DNA of 64,000 nucleotides from NCBI RefSeq assembly GCF_030433645.1, contig NZ_JAROCG010000001.1:1116001-1180000 (forward strand), in the 5' to 3' direction. Within the stretch, counting starts at the first letter, position 1. Each line of letters starts with the position of its first letter. Position numbers and translations under genes: made by a program. Below, one piece after another: positions 53,160 through 61,248 of this stretch. The notes under the pieces are model-generated. The model saw only the letters and a program-made list of their open reading frames with translations. It made no database searches and was not told where the DNA came from. Source of the DNA: Arthrobacter burdickii. GTDB lineage: Bacteria; Actinomycetota; Actinomycetes; Actinomycetales; Micrococcaceae.

Positions 53160-54083
53160 CTACTTTACTTCCACGGCTTTGCTGCCGGGCTTCCAGTCGG
53201 AGGGCATCTCGCGGTCCGGGTACCACTCCTTGGTGAGCTCGGTCCACGTGCCGTCCTCGATCACGGCGTCGAGCCCGGAGTTGAGCGCGTCGATCAGGGG
53301 CTGGTTCTCGCTGTTGACCGCGTAGGCCGTGAAGTTCTCGGTGTTGATGATGGTCTCGGCGATGGTGGTGTCATCGCCCTCCTTCACCTGGCCCGTGGCC
53401 TGCTGGGACGGGGCGACCCATGCGTCGACCTGACCGTTCTTCACGTTCGCGTAGACCGTGTTGTAGTCCGCGAAGCGCACGGGCTCGAGGCCAAGGGTGT
53501 TGGTCACGTAGTCGTCCTGGACGGTGCCCTGCACGACGCCGATGCGGGTGCTCTCCGACAGGGAGTCGAAGCCCGTGACCGAGGAGCCGTTCTTCGTGAC
53601 GACGGCCATGTACCCGAAGTCGTAGCCGTTGGTGAAGCCGACGTTCTCGCGGCGGGCGGCCGTCGTGGAGATCGAGGAGGATCCGACGTCGAACTGCTTG
53701 TTCTGGACCTGGGCGAGCAGTGCGGAGAAGTCCGTGGACGCGAACTCGACCTCGAGGCCGAGCTTGTCGCCGATGGCGCGGAGCAGCTCGTTGTCGTAGC
53801 CGGTGAAGACGCCGTTCTCGATGAAGATGTTTGGCGGGGCGTCGGAGAGGGTGCCCACGCGCAGGGTCCCCTCCGTGATGAGGCCGAGCTTCGAGGTGTC
53901 GATCTCGTCGACCGGCGTGGTGTCGTCGGTCGTGTACTGGTCGAGCGACTGCTGGTCGCTGCCGGCGAGGGCGTCGGTGGTCGCGGTCGGCTCGCTGCTG
54001 CTACTGCTGTTGCTGCCGCAGGAGACGGTCAGCGCGAGGAGCGGGACGGCGAGTGCCGCGAGGACTTTGCGGGAGATGTTCAT
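53160..54083 (-). CDS. Amino acid-binding lipoprotein of the SAM-regulated importer
   Basis: 307 residues. A lipoprotein signal ends in LTVSCGS at residue 22. A Ser/Asp-rich linker leads into a PAAT solute-binding domain: GTLRVGTLSDAPPNIFIENG, FTGYDNELLRAIGDKLGLE, FDVGSSSISTTAARRENV and IGVVQGTVQDDYV. The usual arginine of alpha-amino acid binding pockets may be in TAARRE. It heads the operon, with AAGGA before ATG 54083 and a 290-base leader carrying a riboswitch. Confidence 0.88.
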   Translation of the reverse strand: MNISRKVLAALAVPLLALTVSCGSNSSSSSEPTATTDALAGSDQQSLDQYTTDDTTPVDEIDTSKLGLITEGTLRVGTLSDAPPNIFIENGVFTGYDNELLRAIGDKLGLEVEFASTDFSALLAQVQNKQFDVGSSSISTTAARRENVGFTNGYDFGYMAVVTKNGSSVTGFDSLSESTRIGVVQGTVQDDYVTNTLGLEPVRFADYNTVYANVKNGQVDAWVAPSQQATGQVKEGDDTTIAETIINTENFTAYAVNSENQPLIDALNSGLDAVIEDGTWTELTKEWYPDREMPSDWKPGSKAVEVK

Positions 54084-54254
54084 GGGGTCCTTCTTCGATG
54101 CTGGCCCGGGGTGCGGGCCGACTGGATGAGGTGGATCTCGGGGAGGAACGGATGGCTGCCGGGGAGGCTGCTGGCTGCTGGTGACACGCTCGCTGTTCTG
54201 GCCGTGCGCGTTGTGGCGGCTGCTGTCCCGGTTATCTCTGGGTGGTCCGCACGA

Positions 54255-54375
54255 CGCCGTACTTGCCAACCGGGGGACTGGTCCCGGCGGCCGAATCTTC
54301 ACCTGGAGCACCCCACTACGGGAGAGGGTTGCTGTCCAGCCGGCCAGGGCCGAGGGCTGGAGCTCTTGATTTCAA
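54255..54375 (-). ncRNA. SAM-IV-like riboswitch (SAM-I clan)
   Basis: On the minus strand, in order: AATC closing helix and AAGAGCTCCAGC (54371-54356), the partner GGCTGGAC, the core CAGCAACCCTC, TAGTGGGGTGCTCCAGGTGA with GAAGATT closing the helix, then a GC-rich hairpin CCGGGACCAGTCCCCCGG and GGCAAGTACGG, the downstream pseudoknot strand seen in SAM-IV and the SAM-I/IV variant. The match is by eye to the known consensus. It would shut off the importer when S-adenosylmethionine is high. Confidence 0.75.
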
Positions 54376-54379
54376 GAAA

Positions 54380-54409
54380 ACGCTATGGCAGCACGAAGCG
54401 CCCGGTCAA
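54380..54409 (-). promoter_or_regulatory. Promoter of the SAM-regulated importer operon
   Basis: Minus strand: -35 TTGACC (54409-54404), 18-bp spacer, -10 TAGCGT (54385-54380). The predicted transcript starts at about 54373, exactly at the riboswitch 5' helix. Confidence 0.6.
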
Positions 54410-54478
54410 AACGAAACTGCGCGGAAATCAGCGTTTGACGCGGTAAACGGCCTGTAGGGCAGGCTTTTGTGGTGAAAA

Positions 54479-55357
54479 TTACACGAACCGGTCCACGAGG
54501 TCGGTCAGCTCGGCTGTGAGGGCGGGCGAGGATCGGAGGGCCTGGCCGTCGATCGAGAGCACGGGTGCGAGGAGCCGGATGCTCGAGATCAGCCATACCG
54601 CGTCGGCGTCGAGGAGGTGGTGCGGCTCGAGCGGGCCGTAGCCGAGTTCCCACCCCTGCTCCTTCGCCGCCGTGAACAGGGCGCTCTGGGACGTACCCGC
54701 GAGGATGCCGCTCTCGAGCTGCGGTGTCAGGAGTGTCTTCCGTCCGTCGCGGTCGTGGGCCAACAGCACGGTCGAGGTGGGGCCCTCCAGCACCTTGCCG
54801 TCCGAGGAGGTGAAGATGACGTCGTCGGCCCCGTGGGCCTTCGCGTAACGGAGGGCCGCCATGTTGACGGCGTAGGAGAGGGTCTTGGCGCCCATCAGCA
54901 GCCAGGGCGCACGCTGCGCCACGGTGCTGTCATAGCCGCGTTCGAGGAACAGGACCCGAAGTCCCGTCCTGCGCTGCTCGAGCGTCGACGCCGGCACGGG
55001 AGCGACCTGGACCCACGCCGTGGCACGCGCGGCGCCTTCGACCCCGCGCGTGGCGATGAGCTTCACGACGGCGTCACGGCGCTCCGGCTCCGCTGCCGCG
55101 AACTCCCGGAGGCCGGTGCGGATGGCACGGCTCCATGCCTCGGCGTCGGGGACCGTAAGGTCCAGGGCCGCTGCCGAGGACGCGAGCCTCGCCAGGTGCG
55201 CCTGCTCCTTGCGGGGAGACCCGTCGACGGCCAGGAGCGATTCGAAGATCCCGTCGCCGCGGGTGGCGCCCAGGTCGGTGGCCAGAAGCTGGGGCTGCGA
55301 GGCATCGACGACCCTGCCGTCGTCGTGGGCCGGGTCGAGGAACACGAGAACAGTCAT
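54479..55357 (-). CDS. pabC: Class IV aminotransferase, aminodeoxychorismate lyase type
   Basis: 292 residues, fold type IV pyridoxal phosphate enzyme. DLGATRGDGIFESLLAVDG is the N-terminal motif, the cofactor lysine is in LLMGAKTLSYAVNMAAL, and DDVIFTSSDGKVLEGPTSTV binds the phosphate. Such enzymes split 4-amino-4-deoxychorismate into p-aminobenzoate and pyruvate for folate, or act as branched-chain or D-amino acid aminotransferases. A PabB-like gene lies about 6 kb away (61249-63300), which favours PabC. ATG 55357 is chosen; upstream frame extension is out of character. Confidence 0.78.
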   Translation of the reverse strand: MTVLVFLDPAHDDGRVVDASQPQLLATDLGATRGDGIFESLLAVDGSPRKEQAHLARLASSAAALDLTVPDAEAWSRAIRTGLREFAAAEPERRDAVVKLIATRGVEGAARATAWVQVAPVPASTLEQRRTGLRVLFLERGYDSTVAQRAPWLLMGAKTLSYAVNMAALRYAKAHGADDVIFTSSDGKVLEGPTSTVLLAHDRDGRKTLLTPQLESGILAGTSQSALFTAAKEQGWELGYGPLEPHHLLDADAVWLISSIRLLAPVLSIDGQALRSSPALTAELTDLVDRFV

Positions 55358-55452
55358 GGCCCCCAGCGTATCCGCTCGCGCCCGACCACCCCTGTCTGTA
55401 GTGTGCGAGGGGATGCTCGGCACTCGGGTACCACCACAGGGGGTTGGGGAGC

Positions 55453-55836
55453 ATGGCGGAAGAACGGGATGCCGCCGCGGAAGCCTTCGTGGCCGAGCTA
55501 CGCACCGAGGTCCTGTGGGTCCAGTGGCAGCACAACGTGAGCGTCGGCGACAGTGATGCTGCGGCACTGATCGAACGGTCCAACGCCCTGTGCCGGGACG
55601 TCTGCCCGCCGATGCTGGTGGAGCTCAATGGCATGGTGTCGCTCACGCGGAGCGCTCTTCACGGTTTCGCGACTGCGCTGAACATCGCAGCCATGGCCAT
55701 CGTCGGCCCGAGCGCGGTCGACAGGACACTGGCGGATTTCTTCGCCAGGGTGCACAACCCCCCGTACCCCACGCGCTACTTCGAGTGCCCGGCCGAGGCG
55801 CTGGCCTGGCTCACCGGACATCCGTACGGCCCCTGA
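55453..55836 (+). CDS. Hypothetical protein, STAS/SpoIIAA-like
   Basis: 127 residues. An N-terminal acidic helix is followed by alternating strands and helices: VLWVQWQHNVSVGDSDAAAL, MLVELNGMVSLTRSALHGF and MAIVGPSAVDRTLADFF. This layout resembles SpoIIAA/STAS-like proteins found in several copies in Arthrobacter-type genomes next to GAF or receiver proteins. The function is unknown. ATG 55453 follows GGGGA; a TTG nine bases earlier is possible. Confidence 0.65.
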   Translation: MAEERDAAAEAFVAELRTEVLWVQWQHNVSVGDSDAAALIERSNALCRDVCPPMLVELNGMVSLTRSALHGFATALNIAAMAIVGPSAVDRTLADFFARVHNPPYPTRYFECPAEALAWLTGHPYGP

Positions 55837-55842
55837 CGGCGG

Positions 55843-55905
55843 CGGTGTCAGGGCTGACGGTGCCAGGGGCTGACCGTGTCAGGAACTGACCGCGTCAGGA
55901 GCTGA
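55843..55905. repeat. Four imperfect 16-bp tandem repeats
   Basis: Units of the form C(C/G)G(T/C)G(T/C)CAGG..CTGA at 55843, 55858, 55874 and 55890. They begin just after the STAS-like gene and run over the stop codon of the broken EAL gene. Confidence 0.75.
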
Positions 55906-56160
55906 CGGGAATCCCCGATCGGGTGAGCGCCGTGATGAGCCTCTCCACACGGGCGAGGCCCGCGAAATTGCCGGCGTCGTCGGTCGCCATCACCGGATCG
56001 AAGCGGGTCGGGACATCGCCTGCTCGGTGAAGCCGGGGAACCGCAAAAGGGCTTCGAACCCGACGACGGTGCCCCGCGCCGTGTCCACGATGGGTTGGTA
56101 CATCCAGACGATGCCCTCGCCTCGGCATGCCGCAGCGAGGCCCTGGAAGCACCGGCGGTC
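55895..56160 (-). pseudogene. Broken EAL-domain gene (EAL start joined to a CBS-like tail)
   Basis: Two pieces in different frames meet at about 56032. The 5' piece reads GIVWMYQPIVDTARGTVVG and FEALLRF, the start of an EAL cyclic-di-GMP phosphodiesterase domain. The 3' piece reads FDPVMATDDAGNFAGLARVE and ends shortly after, like the last strand and helix of a CBS domain. Some 200 residues in between are missing. It is best explained as a gene with a large internal deletion and a frameshift. Confidence 0.65.
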
Positions 56161-56183
56161 GGATCGGGATGCAACGACGTCAG

Positions 56184-56333
56184 TCAGGCAGGCAGTGTGT
56201 GGACCCGGACCGCTTCCCTGACTTCGGCGGGAAGGTCCGTCAAGCCGTGGGCCGTCGCGGTGTGGTTCCGTACGCTGGACAGGATCTCGTCGTCCGAGGC
56301 GCATACCCAGCGGGCGTCGCACCCGGGAACCAC
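56184..56333 (-). CDS. DUF1059-like small protein, possibly degraded
   Basis: About 49 residues from GTG 56333: VVPGCDARWVCASDDEILSS, then RNHTATAHGLTDLPAEVREA. This is the DUF1059 pattern (DVVPGCD, a His-x-x-x-x-His-Gly segment and an LP-x-E helix). Relatives usually have about ten residues before VVPGC; no good start codon or ribosome binding site is visible there. With the broken EAL gene next to it, it may be a remnant. Confidence 0.5.
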   Translation of the reverse strand: MVPGCDARWVCASDDEILSSVRNHTATAHGLTDLPAEVREAVRVHTLPA

Positions 56334-56529
56334 GTCGGGCCGCCGGAGGTGCGGGCGGAGGGACGGGGCCGGTGGTGTACCCGCAACCAGGGGTCGGATG
56401 CTGCTCGCGGTAAACCGCTTCCCGATACAGCAGTACCGTAGTAGAAAGCCTGCTGACGAATCGCGGGACAGGGACGCACTATAGGCGTCGTGGCGTCGTA
56501 CTTCCGGCGGCCGGCGCGAAGGACTGGGA

Positions 56530-57336
56530 ATGAATCGGCAGGCACACGTGCAACGGATCAGGGAGGCGCTGTCCAGCACGGGCCTGGGCTTCGAGGACGT
56601 GTGGCTCCGCTATTACTCGCTGGGTGGGCTTGTCTCCCAGTTCGAGATCGAAGCCTATGTGGGCGGTGTGCTGGAACTGCCCGTCGAGGAGTGCGACCTG
56701 CTGGCCGACGCGATGAACGAACTCCTGGCCGAGGCTCAGGGGGAGGGGGGTTTCCGGGTTCCACGGTGCTCCGAACACCGGCTGGACGCAGCACAGGAGT
56801 CCCCGAAGGATTCCCGGCGGGCACTCGGCCTCGCCGGAGCCTTCCTATTCACCGACGAGGAGCAGGAAGTCGAGCGGCTCGACGCGGTGTCGCGCACCGG
56901 ACTGCTCGATACCGGCCAGGAGGAGCGCTTCGACAGGATCACGAGGGAAGCCAAGGAGTACTTCCAGTGCAGTTCGGTCATCATCGCACTGATCGACGAC
57001 CACCGGCAGTTCCTCAAATCCGTCATCGGCCCGATCCAGCAGAACATGCCGAGGGAGATCTCCTTCTGCAACGCCACCATCCGGAACGCAGGGGCACTGA
57101 TCGTGCGGAACGCGCTCGAGGACGATCGCTTCCGGCACAACCCGCTCGTTCTCGGGGAGCCGTACATCCGCTTCTACGCCGGCTACCCGCTGCGCGGGCC
57201 GGGCGGGTGGACGGTCGGCACCCTCTGCGTGATCGACCAGGAACCACGGGACTACTCCCACCGCGACGGCAGGAAGCTGCGGGTGCTGGCGCGCGCTGTG
57301 GAGGACGAGATCAACGGCCCCCGAAGCCTTCCCTGA
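56530..57336 (+). CDS. GAF-domain protein
   Basis: 268 residues. Residues 1-75 are a small helical domain (FEDVWLRYYSLGGLVSQFEI, ELPVEECDLLADAMNELL) seen as a stand-alone unit in related bacteria. Residues about 112-260 are a GAF domain: RLDAVSRTGLLDTGQEERFD, ALIDDHRQFLKSVIG, SFCNATIRNAGALIV and FYAGYPLRGPGGWTVGTLCV. That type is common in sensory proteins, but no output domain follows. It may modulate a partner protein. ATG 56530 has no strong ribosome binding site. Confidence 0.75.
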   Translation: MNRQAHVQRIREALSSTGLGFEDVWLRYYSLGGLVSQFEIEAYVGGVLELPVEECDLLADAMNELLAEAQGEGGFRVPRCSEHRLDAAQESPKDSRRALGLAGAFLFTDEEQEVERLDAVSRTGLLDTGQEERFDRITREAKEYFQCSSVIIALIDDHRQFLKSVIGPIQQNMPREISFCNATIRNAGALIVRNALEDDRFRHNPLVLGEPYIRFYAGYPLRGPGGWTVGTLCVIDQEPRDYSHRDGRKLRVLARAVEDEINGPRSLP

Positions 57337-57385
57337 GGTACTACGGGACGGCGCGTGCCCGCGGCGGTCGTAGGGCGGGCGGCGG

Positions 57386-57628
57386 CTAGAGCTGGGCGGC
57401 GTCGGCGGTGGAGGTGGACGCTCGGGCGGCGTCGGCGTCGTCGCGTCGGTCCAGTTCCTCGGTGAGCTCCTCGTTGCGCTGGCCCGTCTCGGGATCGACT
57501 TCGCCGTCGTGGACATACTCGTGCGCCATCTCGCGCTGGATCCTGCTGTTCAGTACTTCGACCTCGGACAGCTCCAGGGGCGTCAGGTCCTCGGGGAAGG
57601 GTTCAGAAGGGGTCAGCCGGGAGTTCAT
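57386..57628 (-). CDS. Small acidic hypothetical protein
   Basis: 80 residues, MNSRLTPSEPFPEDLTPLEL and then VEVLNSRIQREMAHEYVHDG, with an acidic, alanine/serine-rich tail. Helix-forming throughout the middle. AGGTG lies just upstream of ATG 57628. I do not recognise a family; similar short acidic proteins are frequent in Micrococcaceae. Confidence 0.6.
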   Translation of the reverse strand: MNSRLTPSEPFPEDLTPLELSEVEVLNSRIQREMAHEYVHDGEVDPETGQRNEELTEELDRRDDADAARASTSTADAAQL

Positions 57629-57956
57629 AGCACCTGTCTTCGGGAAACGAGCACGGTGGATACCCGGCTCGCTTCTGAACCGTCGCCGGCGTCGCCGGCT
57701 GGTCATCATCCTACTGACACGGCGCGCCTGACGGCCGTCAGGACCCATGGAACGGTGCGGCGCGTCGCGCCCACCGGCTATCCATGGTCCGGGAGAAGCG
57801 CCGCTTCGATAACGAAGCCGGACGCGCGCTGGTGCTGTGGCGCTGGAAAGGCACAATGGAGGTGCAATCGAACGCCACGAGCGACGACAGGGCCCTCCGG
57901 TTCCCATCGTCGCTCTCCCTGTGTTCGACCATTGGAAGAGAAGGGCTGGGCGCATC
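57629..57956. other. Divergent intergenic region with an inverted repeat
   Basis: No gene seen between the divergent small genes. It contains GCTTCG-ATAA-CGAAGC at 57803-57818, a perfect 6-4-6 inverted repeat that could be an operator or part of a leader. Confidence 0.4.
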
Positions 57957-58238
57957 ATGTCAGCAGAGGACCGTCACCGGCTTGCCGTCGCAGCAGCGGA
58001 CAAGGAGGCAGCGGCGTTCGAACTGGATCATGCCGAATTGAATCTCCAGGAAGCCATCGTGGTCGCGCTCGAGCACGGCGAAGACCCGGAGGTCATCGCG
58101 GAGGTCGTCGATCTGGAGCCGGAGAAGGTCCTCGAGCTGAAAGGCTCCGTCGACCAGCCGCCACTGCCCAGCCTGGAGGACCTCACCTCGATGGCCCCTG
58201 ACACAGCCGTGCCGGGAAGCGTCCCCGACGCGAGCTAG
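57957..58238 (+). CDS. Small hypothetical protein with a helix-turn-helix-like segment
   Basis: 93 residues. LQEAIVVALEHGEDPEVIAE followed by VVDLEPEKVLEL reads like a homeodomain-type helix-turn-helix, as in other short regulators of this kind. The C-terminal 25 residues are Pro/Ser-rich. ATG 57957 is chosen as the first good start; the frame is open further upstream. Function unknown. Confidence 0.6.
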   Translation: MSAEDRHRLAVAAADKEAAAFELDHAELNLQEAIVVALEHGEDPEVIAEVVDLEPEKVLELKGSVDQPPLPSLEDLTSMAPDTAVPGSVPDAS

Positions 58239-58278
58239 CGCCGGAGGTCGCGCCGGTCATCAGGGGCTTCCCCGGCCG

Positions 58279-59997
58279 TCACAGGGGAGGGGTCCGCGGT
58301 GGTGCTGATCGTCGCGGTGATCCCGTGGCTTCGAACGCCGCAGCGAGGCGCAGCAGCTCGGTGTCACGGTAGGCGGGTCCGGCGAACGTCAGTCCCACGG
58401 GCATCCCGATGTCGTGCATCATCCCCATGGGTACGGTGACCGTCGGTATGCCGAGGTGTCGGGGGACGAGGTTCCCGTTCGACACCCACACACCATTCCG
58501 CCAGGCGACGTCCGCCGACGCGGGGTTGGTGTCGCAGTCGGCCGGCCCGACATCCGCTGCAGCGGGGAAGAGGACGGCGTCCAGTCCGAGGCCCTCCATC
58601 CAGGACTCGAGGTCCACCCGTCGCGTCTCCTCGAGCCCCTGCAGTCCCTCCTCCAGATGCGGGATGTCCGTGAGGTCGACTGCCCCGTGGGCACGGATGT
58701 GCCCGGGGTATCCTGCGATGTCGTCGTCGAAGCCCGAGTACCGGTCGGGCAGCGCGCGACTGTCCGGAGGGAAGATGCCGGCGCCGTCGACGTCGGCGAG
58801 CGAGTCGAGGTGCGGGTCGCCGTTCGCCTGCAGGAAGTCGTGCCAGGCCCACGCCGAGAGGTCGACGATCTCGCTCCGCAGGTATCCGGCGCTCACCAGG
58901 CCACGGGTGCGGATGGTCGGCGCGCCGGGTCGGTCGCCCTCGTAGTTGGAGACGACGGGGAAATCCACCTCGATCACTTCCGCCCCGGCCCGTTCGAGGT
59001 CGGCCCGAGCTGCCGCCCATAGGTCCAGGATCGAGTCCCGCGTCCGGATGCGCTGCCCGGTCGGCCCACCGAGTCCCGGGGAGGACGCGGTGCCGGCGTC
59101 GGGGTCCCCGTTGATGTACATGCGCGGAACGCCGAAGCGCTTCCCGGCGAGGTGCCGGCGCGCGTCGTCGGGGGTGCGGGGCGCGAGGGACGGGTAGGAG
59201 TCCGGGCGCAGCGACGACGCCGGCGGGATGGCGATCCACGGCTGGATGCGCCAGAAGTCACCGCGCGCCTCGTCGTCGTCGGCGACGATGATGTCGAGGA
59301 TCTCCAGCAGGTCTGCCATGGTGCGGGAGTGGGGGACGACGACGTCCATGGTGGGCACGAGGGGCCAGTTCCCGCGGACGGAGATCACGCCGCGCGAGGG
59401 CGTGTAGGCGCAGAGGCCGTTGTTCGAGGCCGGCGCCCGGCCGGAGGACCAGGTCTCTTCCGCGAGCCCGAAGGCGGCGAAGCTCGCTGCCGTCGCCGTC
59501 CCCGACCCGTTGGACGATCCGGAGGCGAACGCGGCGGTGAGGTAGTCCGCGTTGTAGGGGCTTTCCGCCCGCCCGTACACCCCGCGCTGCATCCCCCCGT
59601 TGGCCATGGGGGGCATGTTCGTGAGGCCGAGGAGGATGGCTCCGGCGTCGCGCAGCCGGCCGATGGTGAAGGCGTCCTGCTGGGCGACGAGGTCCTGGAA
59701 CGCCGGTGACCCGGCGGCGACGGTCAGGCCCTTCACCTTATAGCTGTCCTTCGCGGTGTACGGGATGCCGTCCAGCGGTCCCCGTGCCTCGCCGCGCGCC
59801 CTCCGCTCGTCCGAGGCGCGTGCCTCATCGAGGGCGGAGGGGTTCATCACGACGACGGCGTTGAGCCGTATCCCGTCCTGGTCGTAGGCCTGTATCCGCT
59901 GCAGGTAGGCGGTGACGAGTTCTTCACTGGTGGTCCGGCCGGCCACAAGGGCCTCGCGGAGGTCCCGGATGGTCGCTTCGACGACATCGATCGGCAT
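58279..59997 (-). CDS. Amidase-signature hydrolase
   Basis: 572 residues. The catalytic lysine is in PYTAKDSYKVKG, the cis-serine is in FASGSSNGSGTA and the nucleophile serine is in EETWSSGRAPASNN; the usual GTDTGGS run is changed to EETWSSG, marking a subfamily. A long insertion separates the two halves. No signal peptide. Its ATG overlaps the agmatine deiminase stop (TGATG), so the two are co-translated; it may hydrolyse a carbamoyl or amide product of that enzyme, which is inference. Confidence 0.83.
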   Translation of the reverse strand: MPIDVVEATIRDLREALVAGRTTSEELVTAYLQRIQAYDQDGIRLNAVVVMNPSALDEARASDERRARGEARGPLDGIPYTAKDSYKVKGLTVAAGSPAFQDLVAQQDAFTIGRLRDAGAILLGLTNMPPMANGGMQRGVYGRAESPYNADYLTAAFASGSSNGSGTATAASFAAFGLAEETWSSGRAPASNNGLCAYTPSRGVISVRGNWPLVPTMDVVVPHSRTMADLLEILDIIVADDDEARGDFWRIQPWIAIPPASSLRPDSYPSLAPRTPDDARRHLAGKRFGVPRMYINGDPDAGTASSPGLGGPTGQRIRTRDSILDLWAAARADLERAGAEVIEVDFPVVSNYEGDRPGAPTIRTRGLVSAGYLRSEIVDLSAWAWHDFLQANGDPHLDSLADVDGAGIFPPDSRALPDRYSGFDDDIAGYPGHIRAHGAVDLTDIPHLEEGLQGLEETRRVDLESWMEGLGLDAVLFPAAADVGPADCDTNPASADVAWRNGVWVSNGNLVPRHLGIPTVTVPMGMMHDIGMPVGLTFAGPAYRDTELLRLAAAFEATGSPRRSAPPRTPPL

Positions 59998-61100
59998 CAG
60001 TCCATCTCCTGACGGTTTCGCGGGGCCGGCTGCTGCTGGGTGATGCAGTGGATTCCTCCGCCGAAGGCGAAGATGTCGCGGGCGTCCACCAGTTCGATGG
60101 TCCGGTCCGGGTACGCGGCGGCGAGGATGTCGGCGGCCACCGCGTCGTTCGGGTCGTCGAAGGCGCAGAGGATGACGACGCCGTTGGCGACGTAGTGGTT
60201 GATGTAGGACCAGTCGACGAATCCGTCGTCGTCGCGGATGACGGTGGGCGCGGGCACGTCGATGATCGTCAGCGGCGTGCCCTCGGCGTCGACGGCCGAG
60301 CCGAGCGCGGAGCGCAGGAGGCGGGTCACCTCGAAGTCCGGGTGCTGGGGGTCGTCCTGCCGGTGCAGGAGCAGTGTCCTGGACGCGGTGAATGCCGCGA
60401 CGATGTCCACGTGTCCCCGGGTGCCGAACTCGCCGTAGTCCCGCGTCAGGCCGCGCGGCAGCCAGACCGCATGGCGCGTCCCCAGGCGGGCATGGACCTC
60501 GGCTTCCACGGACTCCTTCGTCGCCGCCGGGTTCCGCCCGGGATCGAGCTGCACGGTGTCGGTCAGCAGGACCGTGCCGCGGCCGTCGATGTGGAATCCG
60601 CCGCCCTCGTTCACGAGCATGCTCTGCGACGCGCCCACCCCGGCGAGGTGTGCGACGGCCCGGCCGACGTGCTCGTCCCGGGACCATGCGGCCCAGTCCT
60701 GCGCTCCCCACCCGTTGAACACCCAGTCGACCGCGTCCACTGCTCCGTCGCGCCCGTGCACGAACGTCGGCCCGGAGTCTCGGAGCCATGCATCGTCGAG
60801 GGGGACGGCCTCGATGGCGATGCCCGCTCCCAGCATCGTCCGCGCCGCGTCCACGTCGGCAGGATCGGCGAGAACCGTGACCGGCTCGTACCGGGCGAGG
60901 GTTTCCGCGACCCGGACCCACGCCGCCCGGGCCCGGTGCAGCGTGCTGCTGCCGAGCTGCCCGAACGTGTCGTTGGCCGGGGGGAAGGCCATCCAGGTGC
61001 GGTCGTGCCTCGCCCATTCGGCGGGCATCGTTCCGCCAACGGGCGCCAGGCCCGGCACCTCGTCGGCCGGTGCGGGGCGGGGGGATCGTACGGAGTTCAC
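59997..61100 (-). CDS. aguA: Agmatine deiminase family protein
   Basis: 367 residues, guanidino-modifying superfamily. MPAEWARHDRTWMAFPP is the usual start region, DDAWLRDSGPTFV and NEGGGFHIDGRGTVLLT hold the substrate acids and histidine, TRGHVDIVAAF the second histidine, and the catalytic cysteine is in GGGIHCITQQQP. It converts agmatine into N-carbamoylputrescine. GTG 61100 follows AAGGAA. The partner AguB (a nitrilase-type amidase) is replaced here by a coupled amidase-signature gene. Confidence 0.87.
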   Translation of the reverse strand: MNSVRSPRPAPADEVPGLAPVGGTMPAEWARHDRTWMAFPPANDTFGQLGSSTLHRARAAWVRVAETLARYEPVTVLADPADVDAARTMLGAGIAIEAVPLDDAWLRDSGPTFVHGRDGAVDAVDWVFNGWGAQDWAAWSRDEHVGRAVAHLAGVGASQSMLVNEGGGFHIDGRGTVLLTDTVQLDPGRNPAATKESVEAEVHARLGTRHAVWLPRGLTRDYGEFGTRGHVDIVAAFTASRTLLLHRQDDPQHPDFEVTRLLRSALGSAVDAEGTPLTIIDVPAPTVIRDDDGFVDWSYINHYVANGVVILCAFDDPNDAVAADILAAAYPDRTIELVDARDIFAFGGGIHCITQQQPAPRNRQEMD

Positions 61101-61161
61101 GGGGATTCCTTCGCGGTACGGGAGGTCCGCCGCGTGGCAGGCGGAGCTGCCGGCGGCCTAA

Positions 61162-61178
61162 AATGAATGGCATTCATT
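61162..61178. promoter_or_regulatory. TetR-type operator-like palindrome upstream of aguA
   Basis: AATGAATG-G-CATTCATT, a perfect 8-1-8 palindrome, unusually AT-rich for this DNA, 62 bases before the aguA start. No TetR gene lies in the window. Confidence 0.55.
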
Positions 61179-61248
61179 ATTTCGGACCACTGTAGGGGAA
61201 GGAGGAGACCTCGCACAAGCATCGGACCGGATATCCGTGGAACCGGCG

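Larger units (their letters stand above)
54084..54478. other. Long leader of the amino acid importer
   Basis: No gene. It holds the promoter (54380-54409), the SAM-IV-like riboswitch (54255-54375) and about 170 bases between riboswitch and start codon. That part contains a possible GGCCCG...CGGGCC hairpin just before the ribosome binding site, which could be the switching structure. Confidence 0.7.

Noticed and set aside
54450-54468. GCCTG...CAGGC followed by TTTT on the plus strand
   Set aside because: It looks like a terminator but points to the plus strand, where no gene ends. The neighbouring genes are on the minus strand. Probably chance.
55843-55905. Tandem 16-bp repeats as a CRISPR array
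   Set aside because: The units abut directly with no spacers.
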